Source: Solirubrobacteraceae bacterium (lineage in GTDB: Bacteria; Actinomycetota; Thermoleophilia; Solirubrobacterales; Solirubrobacteraceae). Taken from it: 17,394 nt of DNA. The translations under genes were made by a program, and so were the position numbers. Position 1 is the stretch's first letter, and the number at the start of each line of letters is the position of its first letter. Under the pieces are notes generated by a model that was not told where the DNA came from, ran no database searches, and was given only the letters and a program-made list of their open reading frames with translations. Shown here piece by piece: positions 1 through 8,735 of the stretch. The DNA lies in NCBI GenBank assembly GCA_016462245.1, contig JAEMTR010000001.1, positions 23,179 through 40,572 of the forward strand, written 5' to 3'.

Positions 1-115
1 CGGCCAGATCAAGACTGTGCGCGATCGCGGCCTCGGCGGTCGGCAGCAGTCCACCGTCGGAGAACGAGTCAGGCGTCGCGTTACAGATGCCCATCACCTT
101 CCAGCCAGCGCTCAT
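1..115 (-). CDS. folP: Dihydropteroate synthase, N-terminal fragment (cut by window edge)
   Basis: Only the first 38 codons are in the window; the rest lies beyond base 1. The protein begins MSAGWKVMGICNATPDSFSD, and residues 7-18 match the N-terminal dihydropteroate synthase signature (family form MGI-NVTPDSFSDGG). Known role: DHPS joins p-aminobenzoate to 6-hydroxymethyl-dihydropterin diphosphate in cytosolic folate synthesis. The ATG at 115 lies 24 bases after the ftsH stop on the same strand, so folP is probably in the ftsH operon, an arrangement common in actinobacteria. A second ATG at codon 8 is possible, but codon 1 keeps the usual short lead into the first beta strand. The 'CNATP' wording (usually 'LNVTP') is a mild variant. 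The family call is strong despite the short length. Confidence 0.9.
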   Translation of the reverse strand, partial: MSAGWKVMGICNATPDSFSDGGLLPTAEAAIAHSLDLA

Positions 116-139
116 CGGGCTGTCCGCGCGCGCGGCGGC

Positions 140-2128
<1,989 letters not shown>

Positions 2129-2138
2129 TGAGTGGGGT

Positions 2139-2144
2139 ACGTTA
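2139..2144 (-). promoter_or_regulatory. Candidate -10 box of ftsH
   Basis: TAACGT on the minus strand, 10 bases before the ftsH ATG, would give a leader of only a few bases. It lies inside an 11-base interrupted inverted repeat, TACGT-n-ACGTA (2138-2148), which could be an operator. No convincing -35 was found. Support is the spacing and the 79-base gap from hpt only. Confidence 0.3.
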
Positions 2145-2207
2145 CGTAGATAGCTGTTGGATTACGCTGATGGGACAGATCCTTCAGAGTAACAGCCGTT
2201 GACGGGG

Positions 2208-2753
2208 CTAGGAACCGCTCTCCGGCCGCAGCAACGAGGCAACGTAGGGCAGATTGCGCCAGCGCTCGGCGTGATCGAGGCCATAACCAATCGCGAAGCG
2301 GTTAGGGATTTCGAAACCGACGTACTTGATCGGCACGTCGGCCTTGCGTCGCTCGGGCTTCGTCAGCAGCGAGCAAACCTCAAGTGATGCCGGGTCGCGG
2401 GCGCCCAAGTTACGCAGCAGGTATTGCAGCGTCAGCCCGGAGTCGACAATGTCCTCGACGATCAGCACGTCGCGTCCTTCGATCGGCGCATCGAGGTCCT
2501 TGAGGATTCGAACTACGCCGCTGGAATCGGTCTGCGAGCCATATGAGGCGAGCGCCATGAAATCGAGCTCACAAGGCGCCGTGATGTTGCGCATCAGGTC
2601 AGCAAGAAAGAAGGTCGCTCCCTTAAGCACGCCGACCAGCAGCAGGTCGCGCCCTTCGTAGTCGGCGCTGATCTGCACGCCGAGCGCTCGCACACGCTCC
2701 TTCAGCTGGTCGGGCTGAACGAGAATTTCACCGATCGGCGGGTCGTCACTCAT
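2208..2753 (-). CDS. hpt: Hypoxanthine(-guanine) phosphoribosyltransferase
   Basis: A 181-residue cytosolic purine-salvage enzyme that makes IMP or GMP from hypoxanthine or guanine and PRPP. Visible signatures: GVLKGA at 41-46, flexible-loop SYG near 70-72, PRPP-binding loop VLIVEDIVDSGLT at 96-108, and the C-terminal base-binding block KYVGFEIPN...GYGLD...RNLPY (about 143-170). The length is typical of bacterial Hpt. The ATG lies 11 bases after the tilS stop, and tilS-hpt-ftsH is a classic conserved order. No purine-rich ribosome site is seen before the ATG, so translation may be coupled to tilS. I cannot tell hypoxanthine from guanine preference from the sequence. Confidence 0.96.
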   Translation of the reverse strand: MSDDPPIGEILVQPDQLKERVRALGVQISADYEGRDLLLVGVLKGATFFLADLMRNITAPCELDFMALASYGSQTDSSGVVRILKDLDAPIEGRDVLIVEDIVDSGLTLQYLLRNLGARDPASLEVCSLLTKPERRKADVPIKYVGFEIPNRFAIGYGLDHAERWRNLPYVASLLRPESGS

Positions 2754-2764
2754 CGCCGCGGAGG

Positions 2765-3742
2765 TTACCCTTCGATCGGCCGGCGAGCCGTGCGCTGGGG
2801 TGAGTGCTCAAAGCTGAGCGTGCCGTCCTTGATCACGGCGCGAGCGCCGCTACCGACGTCGAGCGCCGCCGAGCCGCTGCCGCCAGCGCCCAGTTCGACA
2901 AGCTCGTCGATCCGTGCAGCGGCCTGAGGGCAGAGCGAGCCTGTCGCGTCCTCAGCCAGACGCCGCACTACCAGCCGCGCGAGGGCTGGCGGCAGCGCAG
3001 CGAGATGCTCGGTCGAAATCTCACTCTTTCCAGCAAGCGCCGTGTCGACGACGATCTCCAGCACCTCGGCCTCATCGCGGAGTAGCTCGGCGCTTTGGAG
3101 AATGTTTTCGTCGGTTGCTGGATGGACGCTGCGCAGCGCCGGCAGAACTTGCCCGCGGATCCGGCCACGGGCGTACTTATCGGTCTCGTTGCTGGCGTCT
3201 TCGCACCAGCGCAGGCCGCGGGCGCGGCACCACTCTGCAGTCTGCTCGCGCGTGAAGCGAGCTCGCAGCAGCGGCCGGATTAAAATGCCGCGCTGGTCGG
3301 GCATGCCAACGAGCGAGCGGCGGCCCGGTGAGGCAGCGAGGCGGTAGAGCACGGTCTCAACTTGGTCGCTTGCGGTGTGACCGGCAGCAAGCTGCGCGCC
3401 GGCGGTGCTGGCGAGCTGCGCGCCGAGTCCGTAGCGCACGTCGCGCGCCCAGGCCTGAACGTTGCCTTCGCGCGGAGCGCTCGCGGCCTCAACGGTGAGC
3501 TCGACGCCGAGCTGCTGGCAGAGCTCGCGGCAGAGCTCTTGATCATCTTCAGCTTGCTCGCGCAGGCCATAATTGACGTGCAGCGCAGCCACGTTTTCGC
3601 TGCCACAGAGTTCGACTGCGATGTCCAGCAGGCAGACCGAATCGCGGCCGCCGGAGAGGCAGACGATGACCGCCTGGCCAGGTTCAAGCAGGCCACCGTC
3701 GCGAACCCGCTCGAGCAGTTGGTCTGTCGGGACGGACGACAT
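2765..3742 (-). CDS. tilS: tRNA(Ile)-lysidine synthetase
   Basis: A 325-residue N-type ATP pyrophosphatase that converts C34 of the AUA-reading tRNA-Ile to lysidine, an essential step. The P-loop is SGGRDS at residues 30-35, followed by HVNYGLRE, GHTASDQVET and the WCEDASNE...R.RIR block, all typical of TilS. It ends after the helical middle region and lacks the long C-terminal domain of E. coli TilS, as in many actinobacterial forms. The frame stays open 40 codons upstream, but that stretch is the antisense-like extension inside the cyclase gene. I chose the ATG at 3742 because it overlaps the cyclase stop as TAATG and gives a normal N terminus. hpt follows after 11 bases. Confidence 0.95.
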   Translation of the reverse strand: MSSVPTDQLLERVRDGGLLEPGQAVIVCLSGGRDSVCLLDIAVELCGSENVAALHVNYGLREQAEDDQELCRELCQQLGVELTVEAASAPREGNVQAWARDVRYGLGAQLASTAGAQLAAGHTASDQVETVLYRLAASPGRRSLVGMPDQRGILIRPLLRARFTREQTAEWCRARGLRWCEDASNETDKYARGRIRGQVLPALRSVHPATDENILQSAELLRDEAEVLEIVVDTALAGKSEISTEHLAALPPALARLVVRRLAEDATGSLCPQAAARIDELVELGAGGSGSAALDVGSGARAVIKDGTLSFEHSPQRTARRPIEG

Positions 3743-4959
3743 TAATTCTCGCCCGCGGGGTCGGCCAAGAAAAGCTCGGTCGCGTGGCTGAAGCCCTTCA
3801 GTTTCACTTCGCCAATCCGCTCGAACTGAAGATGCTTTCCCGCCATCTCGACCACCGGCCAAGTGACAAGAACCTCTCCAGCCGCTGCGCGCGCGGCAAC
3901 GCGGGCAGCGAGGTTTACCTCGCGCCCGAAGTAGTCGCCGTCGCGAAAGACCACGTTGCCAGAGTGGATTCCAATTCGAGGCAGCGGCCGCTCATTGCTG
4001 AGGATCTGAAAACCAACCGCCCAATCGATCAGTGAGCCTGCGTCGGGGGAGACGATCATCACCTCGTCACCGATCGTCTTCAAAATCCTTGCCTCGTCGG
4101 GCAGCGACTGATTGACGTTGGCTACGAAGCGCTCGACGATTCCCGCCGCCTCCTCGTCGCCGACCTCCTCCGTCAGCTGCGTGTAACCGGCGAGATCGGC
4201 GAAGGCGATCGCGACGCGGACCTGGCCGATCTCGCCGCCGGGTTCATTCTCCATGTGGCCGACGATGTCCTGCTCAACAAAGTGGTTGAGGAAGCGGCGG
4301 TGGAGGTGATCGATCACCGGCGAGAAGAGCGGCAGCAGCTCCCCGGTGATCGTGCCCATTTGATCGGTGATCTGCTCGCTCGAAACACCCTTCCGCAGCA
4401 GCGGCTCGTGAACGTGGAGGTGGACGAGTCGAACCTCGGCGTCGGCGATCTTCGAGGCCGCCTGACCGTAAACGCGGACCGTCTGCAGCAACGCGTCACG
4501 CGGGAAGCCCGATTCAATGGCGGTCGCGAAGTGTTTGAAGATCTCCACGTCCTCGCTTCCAAGGTCATCGAGCGCGCCCGAGGGCAGCCCGGTTGCGGCG
4601 ATCAGCTCTGCGATCACTTCGGCCTTCAGGCCGCTCGCTTTCGCTGCCTGCTTGAGCGTGAACCGTTCGCCAACCATTTCGGCGACCAGTTCATCGCCGT
4701 AGCCGACGATGCGCCCCTGATCGACCGCCTCCTGGAGCTGTTCGATCGAGTAGCCACGCTCACGCAGCTTGACCAGCGAGCGAGCCTGAGCGATCGCGCT
4801 CGCCCCCCAACCTTGGCCTACGTCGTGCTTGGGGAAGAGCCCAAGCGCGACCCAGCGGCGCAGTGTTGAGAGCGAAACACCGGCTCGCTCGGCAGCCTCG
4901 GCGCCTGCGAGCCTCTCACTGACGCCGCTCTGCTCTTCGCTGCTTAGCTCGTCGTCCAT
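3742..4959 (-). CDS. Class III adenylate/guanylate cyclase with N-terminal MerR-like HTH
   Basis: A 405-residue protein with three parts. Residues about 15-80 look like a MerR-type HTH (AAERAGVSLSTLRRWVALGLFP). Residues about 98-235 are helical and resemble the regulatory domain of actinobacterial cyclases such as the pH-sensing Rv1264. Residues about 245-400 are a class III catalytic domain. Catalytic residues appear intact: metal aspartates D255 (FADLAGYT) and D298 (IGDEV), substrate-specifying K294 and D342 (GDYFG), transition-state N349 and R353 (VNLAAR). That K/D pair favours ATP, so cAMP is the likely product; this is inferred from family knowledge. No membrane segment. The stop overlaps the tilS ATG (TAATG), and the SCP2-like gene ends 19 bases upstream. 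Whether the HTH binds DNA or serves as a sensor scaffold cannot be told. Confidence 0.92.
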   Translation of the reverse strand: MDDELSSEEQSGVSERLAGAEAAERAGVSLSTLRRWVALGLFPKHDVGQGWGASAIAQARSLVKLRERGYSIEQLQEAVDQGRIVGYGDELVAEMVGERFTLKQAAKASGLKAEVIAELIAATGLPSGALDDLGSEDVEIFKHFATAIESGFPRDALLQTVRVYGQAASKIADAEVRLVHLHVHEPLLRKGVSSEQITDQMGTITGELLPLFSPVIDHLHRRFLNHFVEQDIVGHMENEPGGEIGQVRVAIAFADLAGYTQLTEEVGDEEAAGIVERFVANVNQSLPDEARILKTIGDEVMIVSPDAGSLIDWAVGFQILSNERPLPRIGIHSGNVVFRDGDYFGREVNLAARVAARAAAGEVLVTWPVVEMAGKHLQFERIGEVKLKGFSHATELFLADPAGEN

Positions 4960-4978
4960 TGCGCGACCGACCGAACGG

Positions 4979-5407
4979 CTATTTGATTACGAGCTGCGGA
5001 TAGTCAGCTTCGAGCATCGAGCGGTAAAGCCCGTAGACCGGCTTTGTGATTGGGATCAGCTCAAGCGCCGACTTTACGTCGCCGCCAGCCTTGATCCGCC
5101 TGCGCGCGATTGCAACCGGCACGTTCTCTTTGCCTTGGAAGTAGCGATTGGCTACCTCGGAGCTCATCGTCAGTTTGACTTTCGGCTCCCAGTCAACCTC
5201 GTCGCTCCACTCCCAGTAGAGGTTGCCGTGCTCACCTTCGCGCGCGGCGCGAGCGTTGACTACTAGGTCCATGTCATCGAACTCATAGCGCTGTGGCACG
5301 TCGGCGTCGCGAAGCTTCGGCCCGATCTCGGGGTCTTCGCTCATCAGCGTCATCACGCTGTCGATGACGGCGCGGAATTGCTCAGTTGAGTCGAACTGAA
5401 CCGCCAT
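4979..5407 (-). CDS. SCP2-like (sterol-carrier-type) lipid-binding protein
   Basis: A 142-residue soluble protein without signal peptide. The pattern of an N-terminal helix, a beta region (LYWEWSDEVDWEPKVKLTMS), then FQGKENVPVAIARRRIKAGG resembles bacterial SCP2 / alkyl-sulfatase C-terminal-like domains, in which the segment after 'LTMSSEVANRY' lines a hydrophobic tunnel. Ligand and role are unknown. The ATG overlaps the stop of the upstream coiled-coil gene (TGATG), and the cyclase start lies 19 bases beyond its stop, so it is almost certainly co-transcribed with both. The fold call is fairly good; the function is open. Confidence 0.75.
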   Translation of the reverse strand: MAVQFDSTEQFRAVIDSVMTLMSEDPEIGPKLRDADVPQRYEFDDMDLVVNARAAREGEHGNLYWEWSDEVDWEPKVKLTMSSEVANRYFQGKENVPVAIARRRIKAGGDVKSALELIPITKPVYGLYRSMLEADYPQLVIK

Positions 5408-5787
5408 CAGCTCGCTGGCTTAGGTGGCGCCGCCTTCTTGCGTGGAGCGGCCTTCTTGCGTGGAGCGGCGGCAGGCTTCTTCGCCGCTGTGCCTCGCGAT
5501 CCGGCCGGCGTCGAGCGCTCCAGCGCGCCGATCCGTCGTTCGATCACGGCGAGTCGATCCTCAAGCCGCTTCAAATCTTCGGTAGTCGGCGGCAGCGCGT
5601 CTCCAACAGCGTCGCGGACTCGCTGCGCTGCAGCAGCTAGCTCGTCGGCGATGTCGGCAGCGCGATCCGGGCGCAGCTGCGCTCCGGCGGTCTGAAACGC
5701 CTGATCAACGGCGGAGCGAACCTGATCGCCGCGTGAGCTGCGCTTCTTATTTTTGCTCTTTGAAGACTTCTTCTGATCTTTGGCCAT
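5407..5787 (-). CDS. Small Lys-rich coiled-coil protein with AlaLysPro tail (phasin/histone-like composition)
   Basis: 126 residues from the ATG at 5787. The N terminus is very basic (KKSSKSKNKKRSS). The centre is helical with a coiled-coil stretch (DLKRLEDRLAVIERRIGALE, about 70-90). The tail (about 97-126) is Lys/Ala/Pro-rich with a repeated APRKKA unit. Such tails occur in PhaF-type phasins and H1-like nucleoid proteins and may bind nucleic acid; this is inference from composition. The frame is open upstream to 5943, but I prefer 5787 because a TATTGT -10 lies 6 bases before it and the upstream part reads like antisense of the phosphorylase gene. First gene of the tilS operon; its stop overlaps the SCP2 start. 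The centre resembles the 6514-6897 protein. Confidence 0.7.
   Translation of the reverse strand: MAKDQKKSSKSKNKKRSSRGDQVRSAVDQAFQTAGAQLRPDRAADIADELAAAAQRVRDAVGDALPPTTEDLKRLEDRLAVIERRIGALERSTPAGSRGTAAKKPAAAPRKKAAPRKKAAPPKPAS
5432..5467. repeat. Tandem 18-bp repeat, two perfect copies
   Basis: Two identical 18-base units (5432-5449 and 5450-5467) encode the repeated APRKKA hexapeptide in the basic tail of the coiled-coil protein. A unit of six codons can change in number without breaking the frame, so tail length may vary between strains. Confidence 0.9.
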
Positions 5788-6508
5788 AACTTCACAATAC
5801 TCTCGCTCGGTCATCTCTGCTGAGCCACGCCACGTCCATCCAACTGCCCCACTCGCGCCGCGCGCGCTGCTTACCGGCGATCCCGGCCGAGCCCTTGCGC
5901 TGGCGCAGCTACTTACCAGCGAGCCAAAGATGTTCAACCACAACCGGGGTCTCTGGGGCTACAGCGGGATCGCCGAAGATGGAGAACCGCTGACGATCAT
6001 GAGCCATGGGATCGGCGGACCAAGCGCGGCGATCGTGCTCGAAGAGCTCTGCGACCTCGGTTTGGAGCGGGCGATTCGAATTGGCTCCTGCGGCGCGCTC
6101 AGCGAAGCTTTGGAGCTTGGGCAGCTGATCTGCGCCGATCACCTCAGCGGCGCCGACGGGACCAGCCGGGCGCTAATCGGCGAGGCAGCGCTAATTCCTG
6201 ACCGACAGATGACGGAGCTGCTGGCAGCGCAGGCCGACCACAGCGGCCTAGTCGTTAGTGCCGACCTCTTCTACGAGCGCGGCCCTGAGCGAACCGCGCG
6301 TTGGAAGGCGTCGGGGGCTCTGGCCGTTGAGATGGAGGCTGCGGCACTGCTAGCCGTTGCGAAGCTGCGATCGATCCGCTTTGCCGTGCTGCTGATGGTT
6401 AGCGACGCCTCCGCTGGGGCCGGCGCGAGGCTTGAGGGAATCGCGCTCGAGCGCGCTACCGAGCGGCTAGGCCGCGCCGGCCTGGCAGCGCTGCTGGCTA
6501 GCGGCTAA
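5780..6508 (+). CDS. Nucleoside phosphorylase (PNP/uridine phosphorylase family)
   Basis: A 242-residue member of the PNP_UDP_1 family, which splits nucleosides with phosphate into free base and ribose-1-phosphate. Visible: GDPGR phosphate site near 34-38, MFNHNRGLWGY, the glycine-rich IGSCGAL segment, VEMEAAAL (ribose-binding Met/Glu) and a late SDAS segment with the base-contact aspartate. Substrate cannot be assigned. The only standard in-frame start before the conserved N terminus is TTG at 5780, giving about 20 extra residues and an 8-base overlap with the start of the divergent gene at 5787. A rare start such as ATC at 5813 is an alternative. It ends 5 bases before the convergent gene at 6514. 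Confidence 0.87.
   Translation: MAITSQYSRSVISAEPRHVHPTAPLAPRALLTGDPGRALALAQLLTSEPKMFNHNRGLWGYSGIAEDGEPLTIMSHGIGGPSAAIVLEELCDLGLERAIRIGSCGALSEALELGQLICADHLSGADGTSRALIGEAALIPDRQMTELLAAQADHSGLVVSADLFYERGPERTARWKASGALAVEMEAAALLAVAKLRSIRFAVLLMVSDASAGAGARLEGIALERATERLGRAGLAALLASG
5794..5799 (-). promoter_or_regulatory. Candidate -10 box of the tilS operon head gene
   Basis: TATTGT on the minus strand ends 6 bases before the ATG at 5787, so transcription should begin at or next to the start codon (leaderless). It fits the TANNNT pattern and spacing seen at other genes in this window. No clear -35. It lies inside the start of the opposite phosphorylase gene if that gene begins at 5780. Confidence 0.4.
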
Positions 6509-6513
6509 ATCGT

Positions 6514-6897
6514 CTAAGCGCTTTTGGCGGCGAGCAACGAAAGTTCAATTGCCGCCAGCCGTTCGTCGATCGCGGCGAGCCGCTCGTCGAGCGAGATCTG
6601 GGAGTTCTTGTTGAAGCGCTCGTCGAGGCGATCGACTGAATCCTCGATCCCTTCGAGCCGCTGAGCAACCGAGCGCACACGGCGCGTGAGTCGCTCAAGA
6701 TCGGCGGCCGAAGGCAGGTTGAGCGCCCCCATTGCCACTTCTTGAGCCTGAGTTGCTCGCTCACGAGCCTCGAAGGCACGTCCAATCGCGCCACTGACGA
6801 GGGGGTTCTCGAGCAGCTCCTGAGCGAGGCGTCCAATTGCGTCCTCGCTTCCGCGTGTCAGTCGGTCTTTTAGTCCGTCGTCAGTTTCGTCGGTCAT
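6514..6897 (-). CDS. Small coiled-coil protein, relative of the 5407-5787 product
   Basis: 127 residues from the ATG at 6897, which has a good ribosome site (GGGAG, 6 bases before). The acidic N terminus leads into a long helical region ending in heptad-like DERLAAI repeats (about 103-119). The middle segment, LPSAADLERLTRRV, matches LPPTTEDLKRLEDRL in the 5407-5787 protein, and both continue with R-x-x-x-I/L-E heptads, so they look paralogous or share a domain. It lacks the Lys/Ala/Pro tail. A longer frame to 6999 exists but has no ribosome site and low-complexity Arg/Thr content. Family unknown; phasin-like or scaffold proteins are possible. Ends 5 bases from the convergent phosphorylase stop. 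Confidence 0.7.
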   Translation of the reverse strand: MTDETDDGLKDRLTRGSEDAIGRLAQELLENPLVSGAIGRAFEARERATQAQEVAMGALNLPSAADLERLTRRVRSVAQRLEGIEDSVDRLDERFNKNSQISLDERLAAIDERLAAIELSLLAAKSA

Positions 6898-6903
6898 TTC
6901 TGG

Positions 6904-6908
6904 CTCCC
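6904..6908 (-). promoter_or_regulatory. Shine-Dalgarno of the 6514-6897 gene
   Basis: GGGAG on the minus strand, 6 bases before the ATG at 6897. This decides the start over the longer open frame. Confidence 0.7.
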
Positions 6909-7094
6909 ATGCTGCTCGCTTAAAGCTCCACGGTACCGCTGTGCGGGCTGTTGCGACGCGCCGCGTGGTGGTAGCTTCGCTGGTCCCTGCCCGAGCCACT
7001 TAACTTCCGGTTTGTTCAAGTCGAAGCGCCCTGGCCGCTTGGCCCGGCCGACGGCCGCTACATCGTCCGCGGACATGCCGGCGAGCCGAGCCAC

Positions 7095-7829
7095 GTGCTT
7101 GTGATCGCGACGCTCGGCGCCGAGCGTCGCAAACGCTTCCGCCGCCGCGCTCGCACAGCCAGTCCAAACCCTGAAGCGACAGCGGTCGAAATCGGCCGCG
7201 CGACACTGATCGACGCTCGCCCGCTCGAAGGAGATCCGGCGGCCTGGCTGCGCGGCGCCGATTACGAATCCGAAGCGCTAGCTGGGCTCGCGGTCGTCAA
7301 CTCCGTCCTCCAGCGGCAACGAATTGCTGCCGCCGACCCTGCCGCACACGCAGTCGCACCCGGCCAGGCACTGGTGCTGCGGGTTGGGGTTGGAGCCGGC
7401 GAGGAGGTCGCAAGCGGCCGCTGGAGTTCGGCGGTTGAGGTGGTGCTTGGCGCTGGCAGGCAGCGCCGCGAAGCCGTCCTCAGCCCGCAGGAGCGCCTAG
7501 CGGCTGTGCTTAGCGGGCGCGACGTGATTCTCGCCTGTGAGGAACTGACGCTCCGAGCGAGAGCCGACGTTGACGCTAGCCGCTGGCGCGAAGCGGCATT
7601 CCAGCTCGACTGCGCGCTCCGTGCCGCAGTCGCCGAACTGGCAAGCTGGGCCGGCCAGGGCGATCTTGACGAGCGTATTGCGCTGCTAGCTGAGGCCACG
7701 GAAAAGTGCGCCGATGCGGCGCAGACGGCGCTGATCGGGGGGCTCAGCGCTGAACAGATCGCCGCGCTCGAAGAGAGCCTGCTGCGGCTCGAAGCGGCGC
7801 TACGGGCGCGCGCCGCGATCGCGCGCTAG
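7095..7829 (+). CDS. Conserved protein of unknown function; true start probably upstream
   Basis: From GTG at 7095 the product has 244 residues. It has an Arg-rich patch near residues 11-21, a beta-rich middle (QALVLRVGVGAGEEV...) and a C-terminal helical third rich in Ala/Glu/Leu. No membrane segment or known motif. In the same frame the sequence before 7095 reads like protein (VQVEAPWPLGPADGRYIVRG...) back to about 7014, and the frame is open to a stop at 6972, yet it contains no ATG, GTG or TTG. The natural start may be CTG at 6987 or another rare codon, or the start was lost. The stop shares a CTAG with the convergent SRPBCC gene. I do not recognise a function. Confidence 0.65.
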   Translation: MLVIATLGAERRKRFRRRARTASPNPEATAVEIGRATLIDARPLEGDPAAWLRGADYESEALAGLAVVNSVLQRQRIAAADPAAHAVAPGQALVLRVGVGAGEEVASGRWSSAVEVVLGAGRQRREAVLSPQERLAAVLSGRDVILACEELTLRARADVDASRWREAAFQLDCALRAAVAELASWAGQGDLDERIALLAEATEKCADAAQTALIGGLSAEQIAALEESLLRLEAALRARAAIAR

Positions 7830-8293
7830 CGCGCAGCAGCTGCTTCGCGTTGAGCTTCGAGCTCGAGCCGGAAGGCGGTCAGCGTCCGCTGCAGCGACTC
7901 ACTTTGCGCGCGGCGAATAAAGAGCCAATCGGTGACGGCTCGGAACGGATTTGAGCTCTTTAGCCGGTAGTCAAGTTCGAGCTGGACTCTCAGCTGCCCA
8001 TCGACGACTAAAAAATGCACGCGCTGACGAGCCGCAATGGCGCGATCTTCGACCTCTAGCTCCTGCCCCACTCCAGGCTCGTAATTAAGCACCGTTTCAC
8101 GGACCTCACCACGCCCAGCCGGGGTTGACTGCCAGACGACACTCGATCCAACCAAGGGCGGCTCACCAGAGACACTGACGACCGAGCGCAAGCCATCGAT
8201 GAAAAGCGGCCAAGACTCGCGGTCGTACCAAAGAGCTTGCGCCGCAGTCAGCGCAACGCCGCTGATGATCGTCTTCGCGGAGGCCGTGCTCAC
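7826..8293 (-). CDS. SRPBCC/START-like (polyketide cyclase-type) protein
   Basis: A 155-residue protein with the pattern of SRPBCC coenzyme-binding folds: an early helix with WYDRESWPLFIDGLRSV, beta strands carrying paired aromatic/charged patterns, and a long C-terminal amphipathic helix (about 125-150). These folds enclose a hydrophobic cavity; the ligand here is unknown. The GTG start overlaps the PadR stop (TAGTG), so it is coupled to that regulator and may bind or modify its effector; this is inference. Its TAG stop and the stop of the convergent gene lie in one palindromic CTAG (7826-7829). Confidence 0.75.
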   Translation of the reverse strand: MSTASAKTIISGVALTAAQALWYDRESWPLFIDGLRSVVSVSGEPPLVGSSVVWQSTPAGRGEVRETVLNYEPGVGQELEVEDRAIAARQRVHFLVVDGQLRVQLELDYRLKSSNPFRAVTDWLFIRRAQSESLQRTLTAFRLELEAQREAAAAR

Positions 8294-8730
8294 TAGAGCA
8301 CTCGGCGCAGCAGCTCAAGCGCCGAGGCAACCTCCTCAAGGCGCGGCTTAATCTCGGCGACGAGCCGCTGACGCTCGAGTTCGCCCTGCTCGGTGATCGC
8401 GTAGAAACGGCGCGAGCGGCGCTCAGGGTGCTCCCACTCGCCGGTCACAAACTCGTTCTCCTCGAGCGCGCGCAAAAGCGGGTACATCGTGTTCGGGTTG
8501 ACGCTGATTAGTCCTCCGGTCGAGATGCTGATCCCTTCGATCAAGGCGTTGCCGTAGGAGGCTCCCGCTGACAGAAGGTGGAGCACCAGCAGCGGCAAAA
8601 GGCCGGCGCGGCGCAGCTCGCCGACGAGAGGATCGCTGCCGCCCGGACCGCCGCCAGTATTTGTTGAAGCGCGCGTCGCGGTAAGCGGTACCGCTTCGGC
8701 GACGGCCTCGTCGGTCTTGCGTTCAGACAC
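8293..8730 (-). CDS. PadR-family transcriptional regulator
   Basis: 145 residues from GTG at 8730. After a low-complexity N terminus (about 1-33), residues 36-115 form a PadR-type winged helix: LLPLLVLHLLSAGASYGNALI, then NPNTMYPLLRALEENEFVTGEW and the RRFYAITEQGE wing. A helical dimer segment follows (about 116-145). PadR proteins usually repress small detoxification or efflux operons and respond to phenolics or drugs; the ligand is not known here. I chose 8730 because a TACTAT -10 lies 5 bases before it; the frame is open further up but overlaps the upstream gene and is non-protein-like. A TTG two codons earlier overlaps that box. Its stop overlaps the SRPBCC start, so both form one unit. 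Confidence 0.88.
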   Translation of the reverse strand: MSERKTDEAVAEAVPLTATRASTNTGGGPGGSDPLVGELRRAGLLPLLVLHLLSAGASYGNALIEGISISTGGLISVNPNTMYPLLRALEENEFVTGEWEHPERRSRRFYAITEQGELERQRLVAEIKPRLEEVASALELLRRVL

Positions 8731-8735
8731 GCCCA

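Noticed and set aside
3743..3862. 40-codon N-terminal extension of TilS
   Set aside because: It overlaps the end of the cyclase gene in another frame, lacks TilS-like sequence, and the TAATG overlap marks the start at 3742.
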